44,116 nucleotides of DNA from an uncultured Ruminococcus sp. (GTDB taxonomy: Bacteria > Bacillota > Clostridia > Oscillospirales > CAG-272), in NCBI GenBank assembly GCA_902778725.1, contig CACYYS010000006.1, forward strand, positions 1 to 44,116, read 5' to 3'. Positions within the stretch are counted from its first letter, which is position 1; each line of letters opens with the position of its first letter. Of the stretch, positions 32,745-41,517 are shown in pieces. The notes beneath the pieces were generated by a model. The model was given only the letters and a program-made list of their open reading frames with translations, had not been told where the DNA came from and searched no databases. The position numbers and the translations under genes were made by a program.

Positions 32745-33616
32745 CCCTTCAGCCCTCCTCTCGACACGCCCTCCATGACCTTGCGGCGGAAGACAAGGAA
32801 CAGCACGATGAGCGGCACGGAGATGACGACGACCGCCGCCATCATCGCGGGAACGTTTTCCCGGCCGAAGCCGTTTTCCCGGATCTCCTGGATGCCGTTG
32901 GAGACGAGATAGTACCGCTCGTCGTCGGTGATCAGACGGGGCCAGACGTAGGAGTTCCAGCACTCGATGATCTTGAGGATCGCCACGGTGACGAGGGTGG
33001 GACGGCACATCGGGATCATCACCCGGAAGAGATAGCGCAGATCGGTGGTCCCGTCCACCTTGGCGGCGTAATACAGATCGTCCGGGATCTGCGCGAAGTT
33101 CTCCCGCAGAAGGTAGATATAAAAGACCGAGGTGACCGAGGGGAGGATCAGACCGGTGAAGGTGTTGCGCAGACCGAGATCGGTGATCGTGACGAAATTG
33201 GTGATGACGACGAGCTCGTTCGGGATCATCATCAAAGCGAGGAAAAGCGTGAAAACGAGATCCCGCCCGCGGAAGCGGAGCCGGGCGAAGGCGAACGCCG
33301 CCAGCGTGATGACGGCGAGCATCAGCGCGGTCGTCACGAGGGTGAAGATCAGCGTGTTGAGAAAATAGCGCCCGAGCGAAACGGCGGTAAAGGCGTCCCG
33401 GTAATTCTGCAGGGTGGGCGAAAGGGTGATGAAGCGCGGGATATACTCGGCGTTGTAGGCGCCGTAGCTCTTGACGGAAGTGAGGATCATCCAGTAAAAG
33501 GGAAAGAGGACGATCAGCGCCCAGAGCGTCAGGAAAAAGCCGACGAGGATCCCCGGCAGGTTCACTCTCTTCCCCGCCGCGCGCGCGGCGGACGCGGTCT
33601 TCTGCGTACGTTCCAT
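32741..33616 (-). CDS. Carbohydrate ABC transporter permease, MalG/UgpE-like
   Basis: 291 residues, six membrane helices. The EAA loop contacting the ATPase reads AAKVDGTTDLRYLFRVMIP, followed by MCRPTL. The N terminus is cytoplasmic and basic. GGGGGGAG lies 6 bases before the ATG. It is 14 bp after the partner permease and overlaps the binding-protein gene by 4 bp, so these three form one transcript for a CUT1 sugar importer. Confidence 0.93.
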   Translation of the reverse strand: MERTQKTASAARAAGKRVNLPGILVGFFLTLWALIVLFPFYWMILTSVKSYGAYNAEYIPRFITLSPTLQNYRDAFTAVSLGRYFLNTLIFTLVTTALMLAVITLAAFAFARLRFRGRDLVFTLFLALMMIPNELVVITNFVTITDLGLRNTFTGLILPSVTSVFYIYLLRENFAQIPDDLYYAAKVDGTTDLRYLFRVMIPMCRPTLVTVAILKIIECWNSYVWPRLITDDERYYLVSNGIQEIRENGFGRENVPAMMAAVVVISVPLIVLFLVFRRKVMEGVSRGGLKG

Positions 33617-33630
33617 TCTTCTCTCCCCCC

Positions 33631-34521
33631 TTAATAATGCACGTGCTTTTTGCTGATCAAGAGGTTGATGCAGGTGACGGTGAGGACGACCGCGAACAGG
33701 AGGATCGCCGCGGCGGACGCGTAGGAGGGGTAGCCGCCGCTGTTGCCGTAGAGCATATCGTAGACGTAACCGACGATCGTGTTCATCCCCGCGGCGTTGA
33801 GGTCGGTGCCGAAGAGAGCGACCGCGTCGCTGTACGCCTTGAAGGCGCCGATGAAGCCGGTGATGATCAGATAAAAGACGGTCGGGGAGATCATGGGCAG
33901 AGTGATGCGGGAAAAGACGCGGGACCGGGAAGCGCCGTCGAGCTTTGCGGCGTTATAGTAGACGGGATTGACCGAGGCGAGGGCGCTGGTGAGAATGAGG
34001 ATCTTGAAGGGGAGAACGATCCAGACGACGTAAAAGCAGAGGACGAACATCTTGGCCCAGTAGGGGCCGTTGATGAAATCCACCGCGTCTCCCCCGAACA
34101 TCCCGATCAGCAGATTGACGAGCCCGTCGCTGTACGGCGTCGGCTTGAAGAGGATCATAAAGACGAGTCCGACGGCGAGCGTGTTGGTGACGTAAGGAAG
34201 AAAATAGACCGTCTGGTAGAGGCTGCGCAGCTTTTTGAGCGAAGAGAGCCCCAGCGAGATCAGGAGCGCCAGCCCCGTCGAGAGCGGCACGGTGATAAGG
34301 ACGAGGAGGACGGTATTCTTCAGCGCCTGCAGGAAATAGGGGTCCCGCAGGACGTAGGAATAGTTATAGAGCCCCACGCCCGTATAGGTCTGGGACGCGG
34401 AGTGATAGCCCTCCTCAAAGGAATAGATAAAGACGTCGACGAGGGGATAAACCAGGAAAAAACCGAGGAAAAGGATAGCGGGCAGCAGGTAGAGCCAGCC
34501 CTTGCGGTCGTTTTGTTCCAT
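33631..34521 (-). CDS. Carbohydrate ABC transporter permease, MalF/UgpA-like
   Basis: 296 residues, six membrane helices (first GWLYLLPAILFLGFFLVYP). The EAA loop is AAKLDGASRSRVFSRITLP. Partner of the MalG-like subunit in the CUT1 importer. First gene of the operon, 40-60 bp from a consensus promoter. The sugar cannot be told; neighbouring surface glycan enzymes suggest an oligosaccharide or a glycerophosphodiester-type ligand. Confidence 0.93.
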   Translation of the reverse strand: MEQNDRKGWLYLLPAILFLGFFLVYPLVDVFIYSFEEGYHSASQTYTGVGLYNYSYVLRDPYFLQALKNTVLLVLITVPLSTGLALLISLGLSSLKKLRSLYQTVYFLPYVTNTLAVGLVFMILFKPTPYSDGLVNLLIGMFGGDAVDFINGPYWAKMFVLCFYVVWIVLPFKILILTSALASVNPVYYNAAKLDGASRSRVFSRITLPMISPTVFYLIITGFIGAFKAYSDAVALFGTDLNAAGMNTIVGYVYDMLYGNSGGYPSYASAAAILLFAVVLTVTCINLLISKKHVHY

Positions 34522-34554
34522 ATCAGGCCTTTCTTTGCGCTTCGGTATGCCTTT

Positions 34555-34583
34555 ATTGTAGCCTCTCCGCCTTTTTTTGTCAA
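34555..34583 (-). promoter_or_regulatory. Promoter of the CUT1 permease operon
   Basis: Minus strand: -35 TTGACA (34583-34578), 17-base spacer, -10 TACAAT (34560-34555). Confidence 0.9.
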
Positions 34584-34584
34584 C

Positions 34585-34600
34585 AAAGCGCGCGCGCTTT
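34585..34600. promoter_or_regulatory. Perfect 16-bp palindrome between divergent promoters
   Basis: AAAGCGCGCGCGCTTT sits exactly between the -35 boxes of the permease operon and the ATPase gene. It could bind a regulator acting on both promoters, or form a hairpin; on the plus strand it is followed by a T-rich run. Confidence 0.5.
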
Positions 34601-34614
34601 TTTTATTTTTCTAC

Positions 34615-34643
34615 TTTACAGAACGGAAAAAACGTGTTATCCT
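34615..34643 (+). promoter_or_regulatory. Promoter of the sugar ATPase gene
   Basis: -35 TTTACA (34615-34620), 17-base spacer, -10 TATCCT (34638-34643), 43 bp before the ATG. Confidence 0.75.
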
Positions 34644-34686
34644 TTTCTTGTATTTCCGACTCTCCCGAAAGAAAAAGGAAAAAACG

Positions 34687-35778
34687 ATGAAAGTTACGCT
34701 TGAACATCTGACCAAGATCTTCCCCTCCCGCAAAAAGGGCGGCGCCGACGTCGTCGCGGTAAGCGACTTCGCCTTTGAACTGCCGGACGGCAAGCTGATC
34801 GGCCTGCTCGGCCCTTCCGGCTGCGGAAAAAGCACCGTCCTCAATCTGATCTGCGGACTGGAAAAGCCGACCTCCGGCAAGATCCTCTTCGACGGGGAAG
34901 ACGTGACCGACCTGCCGCCCGAGCGGCGCGGCGTGGGGATGGTGTTCCAGCAGTACGCGCTCTATCCGCACATGACCGTGCGGCAGAACATCCTCTTCCC
35001 GCTCGAGAATCTCCGGGGCGCGGAAAAGCTCACGAAAGACGAGATGCTCGCGCGGGTGGAAAAAGCGGCCGCGCTGGTCCAGATCTCCGAGCTGCTCGAC
35101 CGCAAGCCGGGCGAAATGTCCGGCGGGCAGCAGCAGCGGGTGGCGATCGCCCGGGCGCTGGTCAAAACGCCGCGCGTCCTTTTGCTGGACGAGCCGCTCT
35201 CCAACCTCGACGCCCGTCTGCGTCTGCAGACCCGCGAGGAGATCCGCCGTATCCAGCGGGAGACGGCGATCACGACCGTATTCGTCACCCACGACCAGGA
35301 GGAAGCGATGAGTATCTCCGACCTGATCGTCGTGATGCGGGACGGGGTCGTCCAGCAGATCGGGCATCCGCAGGAGGTCTACGACTCGCCCGTCAATCTC
35401 TTTGTCGCAAAATTCCTCGGCACGCCGCCGATCAACGTCTTTGACGGCCGCGTCGCGGACGGGACGCTCTATCTCGGCGGGGACGCGGTCCTGCCCGTCC
35501 CCGGAGCGCCGGACGGCGAGGTCTCCGTCGGGATCCGCCCCGAGGGGTTCCTGCCCGACGGGGAGGGTCCGCTCCGCTGCCGGTTCCTCGGCGTCAACGT
35601 GATGGGGCGCGATCTCTCCGTCCTCTCCTCCCACCCGGCGGCCGCCGCCGATATCCGCGCGATCATCACCTCCGAGAGCCGGATCGACACCGCGGCGGAG
35701 ACCGTCCGCTTCTCTCTGAAAAAAAACAAGGTCTTCCTCTTCCGCAAAGAGAGCGGGGAACGGATCCTTTTCTCTTAA
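34687..35778 (+). CDS. Sugar ABC transporter ATP-binding protein, UgpC/MsmK-like
   Basis: 363 residues, the length of MalK/UgpC/MsmK proteins. Walker A LLGPSGCGKST, Q-loop VFQQYALYPHMTV, signature MSGGQQQRVAIARAL, Walker B VLLLDEPLSNLDARLR, H-loop FVTHDQEEAM. A C-terminal TOBE-type domain follows from about 240. The ATG at 34687 has AAAGGA upstream. It is transcribed divergently from the two permeases and the binding protein. MsmK-type ATPases often serve several sugar importers, which would fit the separate promoter. Confidence 0.93.
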   Translation: MKVTLEHLTKIFPSRKKGGADVVAVSDFAFELPDGKLIGLLGPSGCGKSTVLNLICGLEKPTSGKILFDGEDVTDLPPERRGVGMVFQQYALYPHMTVRQNILFPLENLRGAEKLTKDEMLARVEKAAALVQISELLDRKPGEMSGGQQQRVAIARALVKTPRVLLLDEPLSNLDARLRLQTREEIRRIQRETAITTVFVTHDQEEAMSISDLIVVMRDGVVQQIGHPQEVYDSPVNLFVAKFLGTPPINVFDGRVADGTLYLGGDAVLPVPGAPDGEVSVGIRPEGFLPDGEGPLRCRFLGVNVMGRDLSVLSSHPAAAADIRAIITSESRIDTAAETVRFSLKKNKVFLFRKESGERILFS

Positions 35779-35785
35779 AAAAGGG

Positions 35786-35812
35786 CAGACCGGCGCACCG
35801 GTCTGATTTTTT
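35786..35812 (+). terminator. Intrinsic terminator after the ATPase gene
   Basis: Stem CAGACCGG/CCGGTCTG with loop CGCA (35786-35805), then ATTTTTT. Confidence 0.92.
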
Positions 35813-35894
35813 CGGTTTTTTCAGATTTTTTTCAGTTCCGTGTGTATGATAAAGGCAGAAACAAAAGGGAGAAAACTCCCGGAAAGAGGCCCGT

Positions 35895-36851
35895 GTGAAA
35901 CGTTCCACCCTGCTCTCCCTCCTCTTTGCCCTCCTGCTCCTGCTCTTTTCCCTCTACGTTCTGCTCGACGCCTTTGTGATCCCCCGGGTCTATGAGGAAG
36001 TTGCGGAAACCGCTCCCGCGGCGGAGGATCCGGCGGACGCGGAAACGGAAGCGGAAACGGAAGCGGTGACGGAAGCGGAGACGGAAGCGGAAACGGCCGC
36101 CGTGCCGCACGATCCCGTCATCACCGAAAACAGCTACGACGACGGCGTCCTCACGATCCGGCTGACCGACTACCGGCAGTATGACACAACGATCCACGTG
36201 GCGGAAGTGACCCTCTCGGATCTCTCCCGTCTGAAGACCGCTCTCGCCAAAAACGCCTACGGAAAGAACATCACCCAGAAGACCTCGGCGATGGCGGCCC
36301 AGAACCACGCGATCCTCGCGATCAACGGCGACTACTACGGCGCGCGCAACAAGGGCTACGTCATCCGCGGGGGCGTGATGTACCGGAGGACCCCCATGAG
36401 CGCGGATACCGAGGATCTCGTCATCTGGGAGGACGGCAGCTTCAGCGTCGTCCGCGAGGGCGACTACACCGCAAAGGAACTCTTCGATCTCGGCGCACGG
36501 GAGGTGCTCTCCTTCGGTCCCGGGCTGATCTCGGACGGCAGGATCACCGCCGACAGCGACAGCGAGGTCAAGCGGGAAAGAACGGACAATCCCCGGACCG
36601 CCGTCGCGATGATCGAGCCGGGGCACTACCTCTTCGTCGTCGCCGACGGGCGGACCTCCGAAAACAAAGGGCTCTCCCTCTACGAGCTCGCGGAATTTCT
36701 CCTCTCCTTCGGCGCGCGGGAAGCGTACAACCTCGACGGAGGCGGTTCCTCGACCATGGTCTTCAACGGCAAGGTCGTCAACGTCCCCACGGCGAACGGC
36801 CAAAAGATCACAGAAAGGAGTATCAGCGACATTGTATACTTCGGATCCTGA
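35895..36851 (+). CDS. Phosphodiester glycosidase (NAGPA) family exported protein
   Basis: 318 residues. An N-terminal signal anchor (LLSLLFALLLLLFSLYVLLDAF) is followed by a linker with Glu-Ala-Glu-Thr repeats (about 40-72). The NAGPA domain then shows AINGDYYGARNKGYVIRGG (about 136-154), LSFGPGLISDG, AMIEPGHYLFVVADGR and NLDGGGSSTMVFNG (about 281-294). The family cleaves phosphodiester-linked sugars, for example in teichoic-acid-like or exopolysaccharide glycans. The start is GTG with GAGG upstream. It overlaps the small membrane-protein gene downstream by 20 bp. It probably works at the cell surface. Confidence 0.88.
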   Translation: MKRSTLLSLLFALLLLLFSLYVLLDAFVIPRVYEEVAETAPAAEDPADAETEAETEAVTEAETEAETAAVPHDPVITENSYDDGVLTIRLTDYRQYDTTIHVAEVTLSDLSRLKTALAKNAYGKNITQKTSAMAAQNHAILAINGDYYGARNKGYVIRGGVMYRRTPMSADTEDLVIWEDGSFSVVREGDYTAKELFDLGAREVLSFGPGLISDGRITADSDSEVKRERTDNPRTAVAMIEPGHYLFVVADGRTSENKGLSLYELAEFLLSFGAREAYNLDGGGSSTMVFNGKVVNVPTANGQKITERSISDIVYFGS

Positions 36852-37227
36852 ACGGCAGAAAAGCGCCTCCCGCCTCGTCGCGGTCTACGCGGGCGTCACC
36901 CTCTTCTGCGTCCTTTTCTCCGTCGTCTACGAGCACTTCAGCCACGGCGTCTACTCCGCCGATATGGTCTTCCTCTTTGCTTATCCCGTCCTCGGCGGCC
37001 TGCTCCCCTTCACCGCGCTCCTGCTCGCAAAGCGCGTCCCCTACCCCGGGGACGGCGCGCGCGCCGCGTGGCACTGCGGGATCGCCGCCCTCACGGTCCG
37101 CTCCTGCCTCTCCGGCGTCTTCGAGATCTACGGCACCGACTCGCCCTGTCTCCCCTACCTCCTCCCCGTCGGGATCGCCCTCCTCCTCGGCGCCCTGCTC
37201 GGATGGTTCTCCCGGGCGAGAGCGTGA
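36832..37227 (+). CDS. Small four-helix membrane protein of unknown function
   Basis: 131 residues with four hydrophobic segments (LVAVYAGVTLFCVLFSVVY; FLFAYPVLGGLLPFTALLL; a middle helix near AALTVRSCLSG; YLLPVGIALLLGALLGWF). I do not recognise it. The start appears to be TTG at 36832 inside the end of the NAGPA-family gene, with AAAGGAG 11 bases upstream; no better start exists in frame. The tight overlap suggests it is translated with the glycosidase and may assist it at the membrane (inference). Confidence 0.65.
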   Translation: MYTSDPERQKSASRLVAVYAGVTLFCVLFSVVYEHFSHGVYSADMVFLFAYPVLGGLLPFTALLLAKRVPYPGDGARAAWHCGIAALTVRSCLSGVFEIYGTDSPCLPYLLPVGIALLLGALLGWFSRARA

Positions 37228-37252
37228 AAAACAGGCATAAAACCCGCACAAG

Positions 37253-37335
37253 AGCCGGCCGCGTCCGCGGCCGGCTTCTCCCGTTCGCGGCGCCCGGGAG
37301 CAAGCCCCGTCCTGCTTCCGGGCTCTTTTGTGCGG
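37253..37335 (+). terminator. Two GC-rich hairpins after the membrane-protein gene
   Basis: First AGCCGGCCGCG/CGCGGCCGGCT (37252-37276). Second GCCCGGGAGCA/TGCTTCCGGGC (about 37290-37323), followed by TCTTTT, the intrinsic-terminator form. Confidence 0.7.
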
Positions 37336-37537
37336 GCGGAAAGCTGAAAACTACAAAACAAAATGTTGAAAAGAAGATTCCCTTTCCGTCTTTTCTTTTG
37401 TTATACTGTATTCGGATCCCGCCGCGCAAGGTCACGGAAAAGATCAGCCGGCGAAGTCCGAAATTATGGATCCTATTATGAAAGGAGACGGCTTTTTTGT
37501 CCGTTCGTTCGGAAAAACGCCGCTTTACCGAGGTCTT

Positions 37538-39301
37538 ATGAAAAAACGTATCCTTCTCCTTCCGTTCTTTTTGCTCCTCTCCCTGCTCCTGCCGCTGTTT
37601 GCCTCCTGCGCTCCGAGCGCGCCGGAGGAATCGACGCAAGCGCTGACAGAAGAGCGGGAGACCGCGCCCCGGGTAACGGAGACGCCTGAAACGGCCGACT
37701 CGCCCGGCACAAAACCGGCGGAAACGGCGCCCCCGGCGACTGAGACGCCGGAAACGGCCGCCGCGCCGGAAACCAAAACGACCGAAACGGCCGCGCCGGA
37801 GACGGCGGCGGAAACCGATCCGCCGGCGACAAGCGCGGCAAAAGACACAGAGGAGAAACCGCCCGTGGAAAAAGACATCCTGTTCTCAGTCCCCGACGTG
37901 ACCGCGTGGGTGGGGTATCCCGCCTCCGATTTTTATCCGGTCTTCAACGACGGGGCGGCCGAAGAAAAACTCACGTTTGAGTACGACCGCGGCGTCCTGG
38001 AGATCGACGCCGGCAAAAACACCGTAAAGGCGCTGAAGGAAGGGACTTACGAGGTCCGGGCGTCTTCCGAACACTCGGCGGAAACGGTCTTCACCGTGCG
38101 CGCCAAAGCGGTCGACCGGTCGGCAAAAGACGGCAAGGAAAACTCCAAATGGAGCGCCGGAAGCTTCGCCTCCCGCGCCGCAAGCCGGGCAAACACCTGG
38201 AAAGAAAGCGGCAACGCCGGCGTGACGACGGTCTTCATCGGCGACTCCTTCTTTGACGACGGCTTCTGGACCAATTTCTATACAGGCGATTATTACGGCG
38301 GCTATGACGCGCTCCGTCTCGGCATCAGCGCCACCACCACCTACGACTGGGAGACCTGGGCGAAGGGCTGGCTCGCCGATACCGACCCCCGCAATATCGT
38401 GATGCACATGGGCACGAACAACGTATACGACGACGGCGACGACAGCGAGACCGCCTCGGACGGACTGAAGCGGCTCTTTACCATGATCCACGACAGTCTC
38501 CCGGACGCAAAGATCTACTGGTTCTCCATCTCGCAGAGATCGTACGACGCGAAAAGGCAGGCGACCGTAAAAGAGGTCAACGAAGAGCTGAAGAGCTGGT
38601 GCGCGCAGAGAAGCTATATCACCTATATCCATACCGCGGACACGCTGACCGCCGGCATGCTGAAGGACGGCACCCATCCGAAGCCCGAATACTACACCGT
38701 GTTCCGCGACGCGCTTGCGGGGACCGATATCAGGATCGAGAAAAAAGAGACCGCCGCCGGGATCGGCGATATCCGGATCGCGCAGAGCCAGACCATCGCG
38801 GCGGGCACGGGCGTCCATCATATCTCCTACAAGAGCGGCGTCCTCGACCGCAACTATATCCTCCGGGGCACGCTTGAGATCACCGCGAGCGGGACCAACG
38901 CCCACATCGAGTTCGGGATCAACAACGCAAAGGAGCGCATCCTCCTCTGGGACAACGCCACAAAAAAGACCTTTAAGCTCTGCATCCCCTATGTGACCGA
39001 CGGCGTCCCGGAAGAGGATATCTACCGTCTGGAAGCCGGCAAAGCGCTGACCCTCGACTGGAAGATCGTGATGACGGACGACGATCTGTACTTCTTCATC
39101 GGCGACGAGCTGAAGATCGTCTACACCGGCCTCGGCAGCGGTCCGCTTGTGATCGGCTCCGAAAACGCCGCCTGCACGTTCCGGGATATGACGGCGCTGA
39201 CAAAGACCGACGACGGCGCGGACTACGAACAGGCGCTCGCCGAGTACGCCGCCTATCTCTCCGAATACGGCAGCCGACCCGCCGCCAAGATCCGCGTGTA
39301 A
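37538..39301 (+). CDS. SGNH/GDSL hydrolase lipoprotein with Ig-like and C-terminal beta domains
   Basis: 587 residues from the ATG at 37538. Type II signal peptide with lipobox LFASC (Cys24), then a Thr/Pro/Glu-rich linker (to about 110), an Ig-like module (about 115-190) and the SGNH hydrolase: block I GDS (nucleophile Ser237), block III GTNN near 292, and block V DGTHP (Asp377, His380). A C-terminal beta-sandwich of about 180 residues follows. Such proteins de-esterify glycans or polysaccharides outside the cell. An in-frame ATG at 37466 would add 24 residues before the signal peptide and is unlikely. Confidence 0.88.
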   Translation: MKKRILLLPFFLLLSLLLPLFASCAPSAPEESTQALTEERETAPRVTETPETADSPGTKPAETAPPATETPETAAAPETKTTETAAPETAAETDPPATSAAKDTEEKPPVEKDILFSVPDVTAWVGYPASDFYPVFNDGAAEEKLTFEYDRGVLEIDAGKNTVKALKEGTYEVRASSEHSAETVFTVRAKAVDRSAKDGKENSKWSAGSFASRAASRANTWKESGNAGVTTVFIGDSFFDDGFWTNFYTGDYYGGYDALRLGISATTTYDWETWAKGWLADTDPRNIVMHMGTNNVYDDGDDSETASDGLKRLFTMIHDSLPDAKIYWFSISQRSYDAKRQATVKEVNEELKSWCAQRSYITYIHTADTLTAGMLKDGTHPKPEYYTVFRDALAGTDIRIEKKETAAGIGDIRIAQSQTIAAGTGVHHISYKSGVLDRNYILRGTLEITASGTNAHIEFGINNAKERILLWDNATKKTFKLCIPYVTDGVPEEDIYRLEAGKALTLDWKIVMTDDDLYFFIGDELKIVYTGLGSGPLVIGSENAACTFRDMTALTKTDDGADYEQALAEYAAYLSEYGSRPAAKIRV

Positions 39302-39318
39302 AGAGAGAAAAAAACGCC

Positions 39319-39355
39319 CTGCTTTTCTGAAGAAAAGCAGGCAAAAGACTTTTTG
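39319..39355 (+). terminator. Hairpin after the SGNH hydrolase gene
   Basis: Stem CCTGCTTTTC/GAAAAGCAGG with loop TGAA (39319-39342); TTTTT follows 8 bases later. Possible terminator or mRNA 3' structure. Confidence 0.6.
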
Positions 39356-39407
39356 GAAAGGGCAAAACGCCCCAGCGTGTTTTACCCCGCCCGAAAGCAA
39401 GACGATC

Positions 39408-39438
39408 AAAAGCCGACCCGTAAACCGGGTCGGCTTTT
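39408..39438. terminator. Bidirectional terminator between converging genes
   Basis: Stem AAAAGCCGACCCG/CGGGTCGGCTTTT with loop of five bases, A- and T-rich flanks on both strands. It separates the SGNH hydrolase from the leucine-rich-repeat lipoprotein. Confidence 0.85.
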
Positions 39439-39466
39439 GGCTTGGATATAATAGGTAAAAACTGCT

Positions 39467-41491
39467 TTATTTCCCACCTTTGGATGCCTGTGAAGTGCCA
39501 TTACTGCAATATACCGTAACTAAATTAGCGTAATCAGTTTGGTAGGAAGAAATATTGTAATCTTGATATATCACACCCCAAGTTTCTTTTGACGCGTCGA
39601 AATCAATTCTCTCCAAATTGTAACAACTGCTGAAAGCCATTTTCTCAACACTCGTCACACTATTTGGAATCGTAATACTCTGCAAGGCGGTACAGAAAGA
39701 GAAAGCAGAGCGCCCTATGCTCGTCACACCTCTCGGGATCGTGATGTTTTGCAAAGCAGTGCAGCGGTAGAAAGCCTCTCCTGCAATCAATCTCGTTTTT
39801 GGATGCACGGATTTTGTCGCAGTATCCGCTTTTATCAGTACCATATAGGGGTTGCCGTTATTCCCAAGGTATTTTGCATCGTCATAAATACTATAAAAGA
39901 GATTGTTGCAACTTTTAAAGGCATCGTAGCCAACGCTTGTGACGCCATCGGGGATCGTAATACTTTGTAAAGCAGTACAACCCTGAAAAGTTCCATCCTC
40001 AATGCTTGTCACAGTATTTGGAATCGTAATACTTTGTAAAGCAGTACAACCCAGAAAAGCTACCTCTCCTATGCTTGAAACGCCATCGGGGATCGTAATA
40101 CTTTGCAAAGCAGTACAACCCCGAAAAGCCCCAGCCTCTATGCTTGTCACAGTATTTGGAATCGTAACATTTTTCAGTTTCGTACAATCCAGAAAAGTCC
40201 CAGCCTCTATGCTTGTTACACCTTCCGGGATTATCACGCTTGTTACCCCTGTCCCCCTAAAACCTCCAATCCCCGTTACAGCTCTGCCGTTATAACTGCT
40301 AGGGATATTAACAGAAGCAGCTGATCCATAGTATTTTGTAACTTTGTAACCGCCGCCGTTTTCAACTCTCTGGAATTCAAAATCGCTGATATCAATCACT
40401 GTTATCCGGCACTCAGCCGTCATTCCGTTTTTTGTTTTTGCAAAAATCGAGGCGTTCCCCTGCGCCCGCGCCGTAACGATACCGTTCACAACCGCGGCGA
40501 CAGAAGAATTTGAGCTGGACCAGAAAACAGCGGAATCCGCAGCGTTTTCCGGCAAAACAGCACAGGCCAGCGTCACGCTCTCGCCTATTGTCAGCGTGAT
40601 ATTCGATTCGTTCAAGGCAACAGAAGAAACCTCCACACGAGGCGCGCTTGTCTCTATCGGCTGCGTTTCCTCCGGTCTCGGAGCAGGCGGCTGCGTCTCA
40701 ATAGGCTTGGTCTCCCGACCGGGAGTCGGCGGCTGCGTCTCGACCGGCTTTGTCTCCTGACTTGAAATCGGCGAGACCGTTTCCGGCGGAAGTTCTTCTT
40801 GACCATTTTTTGCAATCACCTTCACGTTGCACATAGCGATCTTCCCGTTGCCGCTTGCCGCTATTACAGTTGCCGTCCCGGGCGAAACCGCTTTCACCAC
40901 TCCGTTGGAAGCGGTTGCAACGCCGAGGGCGGAACTGGTCCAGGCGACCTCTTTTTCGGTCGCGTTTGACGGTGCGAACCCGACGTGGAGCGTATAGGTT
41001 TCCCCCTCCTGCAATGTCAATTCCGTTTCAGAGAGAAAAAGCGATTCAACAGGAATCATCGCAGCTTCCTGCACAGGGGAGGTCTCTTGTGTGATACCCG
41101 GTCTGGTTGGGGTTGTTGTAACATCACTTTTTCTGCTCTCGGATGATTCGGATTTTGAAGAAAGCCGCTCGTACTCCAGTGTCATACTGCCAGCGCCGGT
41201 CAAGGTAACGTCGCCCGTAAGGGCAAGCCGGTCTCCCTTTATGACATAATCATAATCAAGGGATTTGGACAGCCCAAAAAAATCCGTTTCAATATGCAGT
41301 TTCCCGGCGTCCGTTGTGTAAGTCCCTGTGTAATTCAGCGTATTGATATTGGCAAAAAAAGTCCCGTCGTCATTGAACTGCCATGTATTGGCGCCGAACG
41401 CCCATTTGCCGACCAAGCTCTCACCGGAACAGGAAGAAAACAGAATTGCCGTTATACAAATAACAAAAAGAACAAACCATCTCTTTTTCAT
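39467..41491 (-). CDS. BspA-like leucine-rich-repeat lipoprotein with Big_2 domains
   Basis: 674 residues. Lipobox LFSSC (Cys21). A lipocalin-like beta region follows (about 25-110, LVGKWAFGANTWQFNDDGTF). Two bacterial Ig-like (Big_2) domains lie at about 150-225 and 290-365 and are joined by a Pro/Glu/Thr linker with TKPVETQPPTP-type repeats. The C-terminal half has LRR_5 units of 23 residues (CTALQSITIPNTVTSIE). Surface adhesin or protein-binding role is likely. It is AT-richer than the core genes. The gap to the upstream orphan gene is 26 bp, so they share the promoter at 42176-42205. Confidence 0.9.
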   Translation of the reverse strand: MKKRWFVLFVICITAILFSSCSGESLVGKWAFGANTWQFNDDGTFFANINTLNYTGTYTTDAGKLHIETDFFGLSKSLDYDYVIKGDRLALTGDVTLTGAGSMTLEYERLSSKSESSESRKSDVTTTPTRPGITQETSPVQEAAMIPVESLFLSETELTLQEGETYTLHVGFAPSNATEKEVAWTSSALGVATASNGVVKAVSPGTATVIAASGNGKIAMCNVKVIAKNGQEELPPETVSPISSQETKPVETQPPTPGRETKPIETQPPAPRPEETQPIETSAPRVEVSSVALNESNITLTIGESVTLACAVLPENAADSAVFWSSSNSSVAAVVNGIVTARAQGNASIFAKTKNGMTAECRITVIDISDFEFQRVENGGGYKVTKYYGSAASVNIPSSYNGRAVTGIGGFRGTGVTSVIIPEGVTSIEAGTFLDCTKLKNVTIPNTVTSIEAGAFRGCTALQSITIPDGVSSIGEVAFLGCTALQSITIPNTVTSIEDGTFQGCTALQSITIPDGVTSVGYDAFKSCNNLFYSIYDDAKYLGNNGNPYMVLIKADTATKSVHPKTRLIAGEAFYRCTALQNITIPRGVTSIGRSAFSFCTALQSITIPNSVTSVEKMAFSSCYNLERIDFDASKETWGVIYQDYNISSYQTDYANLVTVYCSNGTSQASKGGK
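39950..40210 (-). repeat. 69-bp tandem repeats inside the leucine-rich-repeat gene
   Basis: Nearly identical 69-bp units (23 codons) recur at about 39954, 40023, 40092 and 40161. Two variants alternate (IPNTVTSIE and IPDGV-SIG types), giving a 138-bp higher-order repeat. Near identity at DNA level implies recent duplication or gene conversion. Confidence 0.85.
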
Positions 41492-41517
41492 CGATTATAT
41501 CACTCTTTTCCAGCGTT

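Noticed and set aside
33637-34686. Upstream extension of the sugar ATPase frame
   Set aside because: It runs antisense through the MalF-like permease and through the divergent promoters. The ATG at 34687 has a ribosome site and begins the normal UgpC N terminus.
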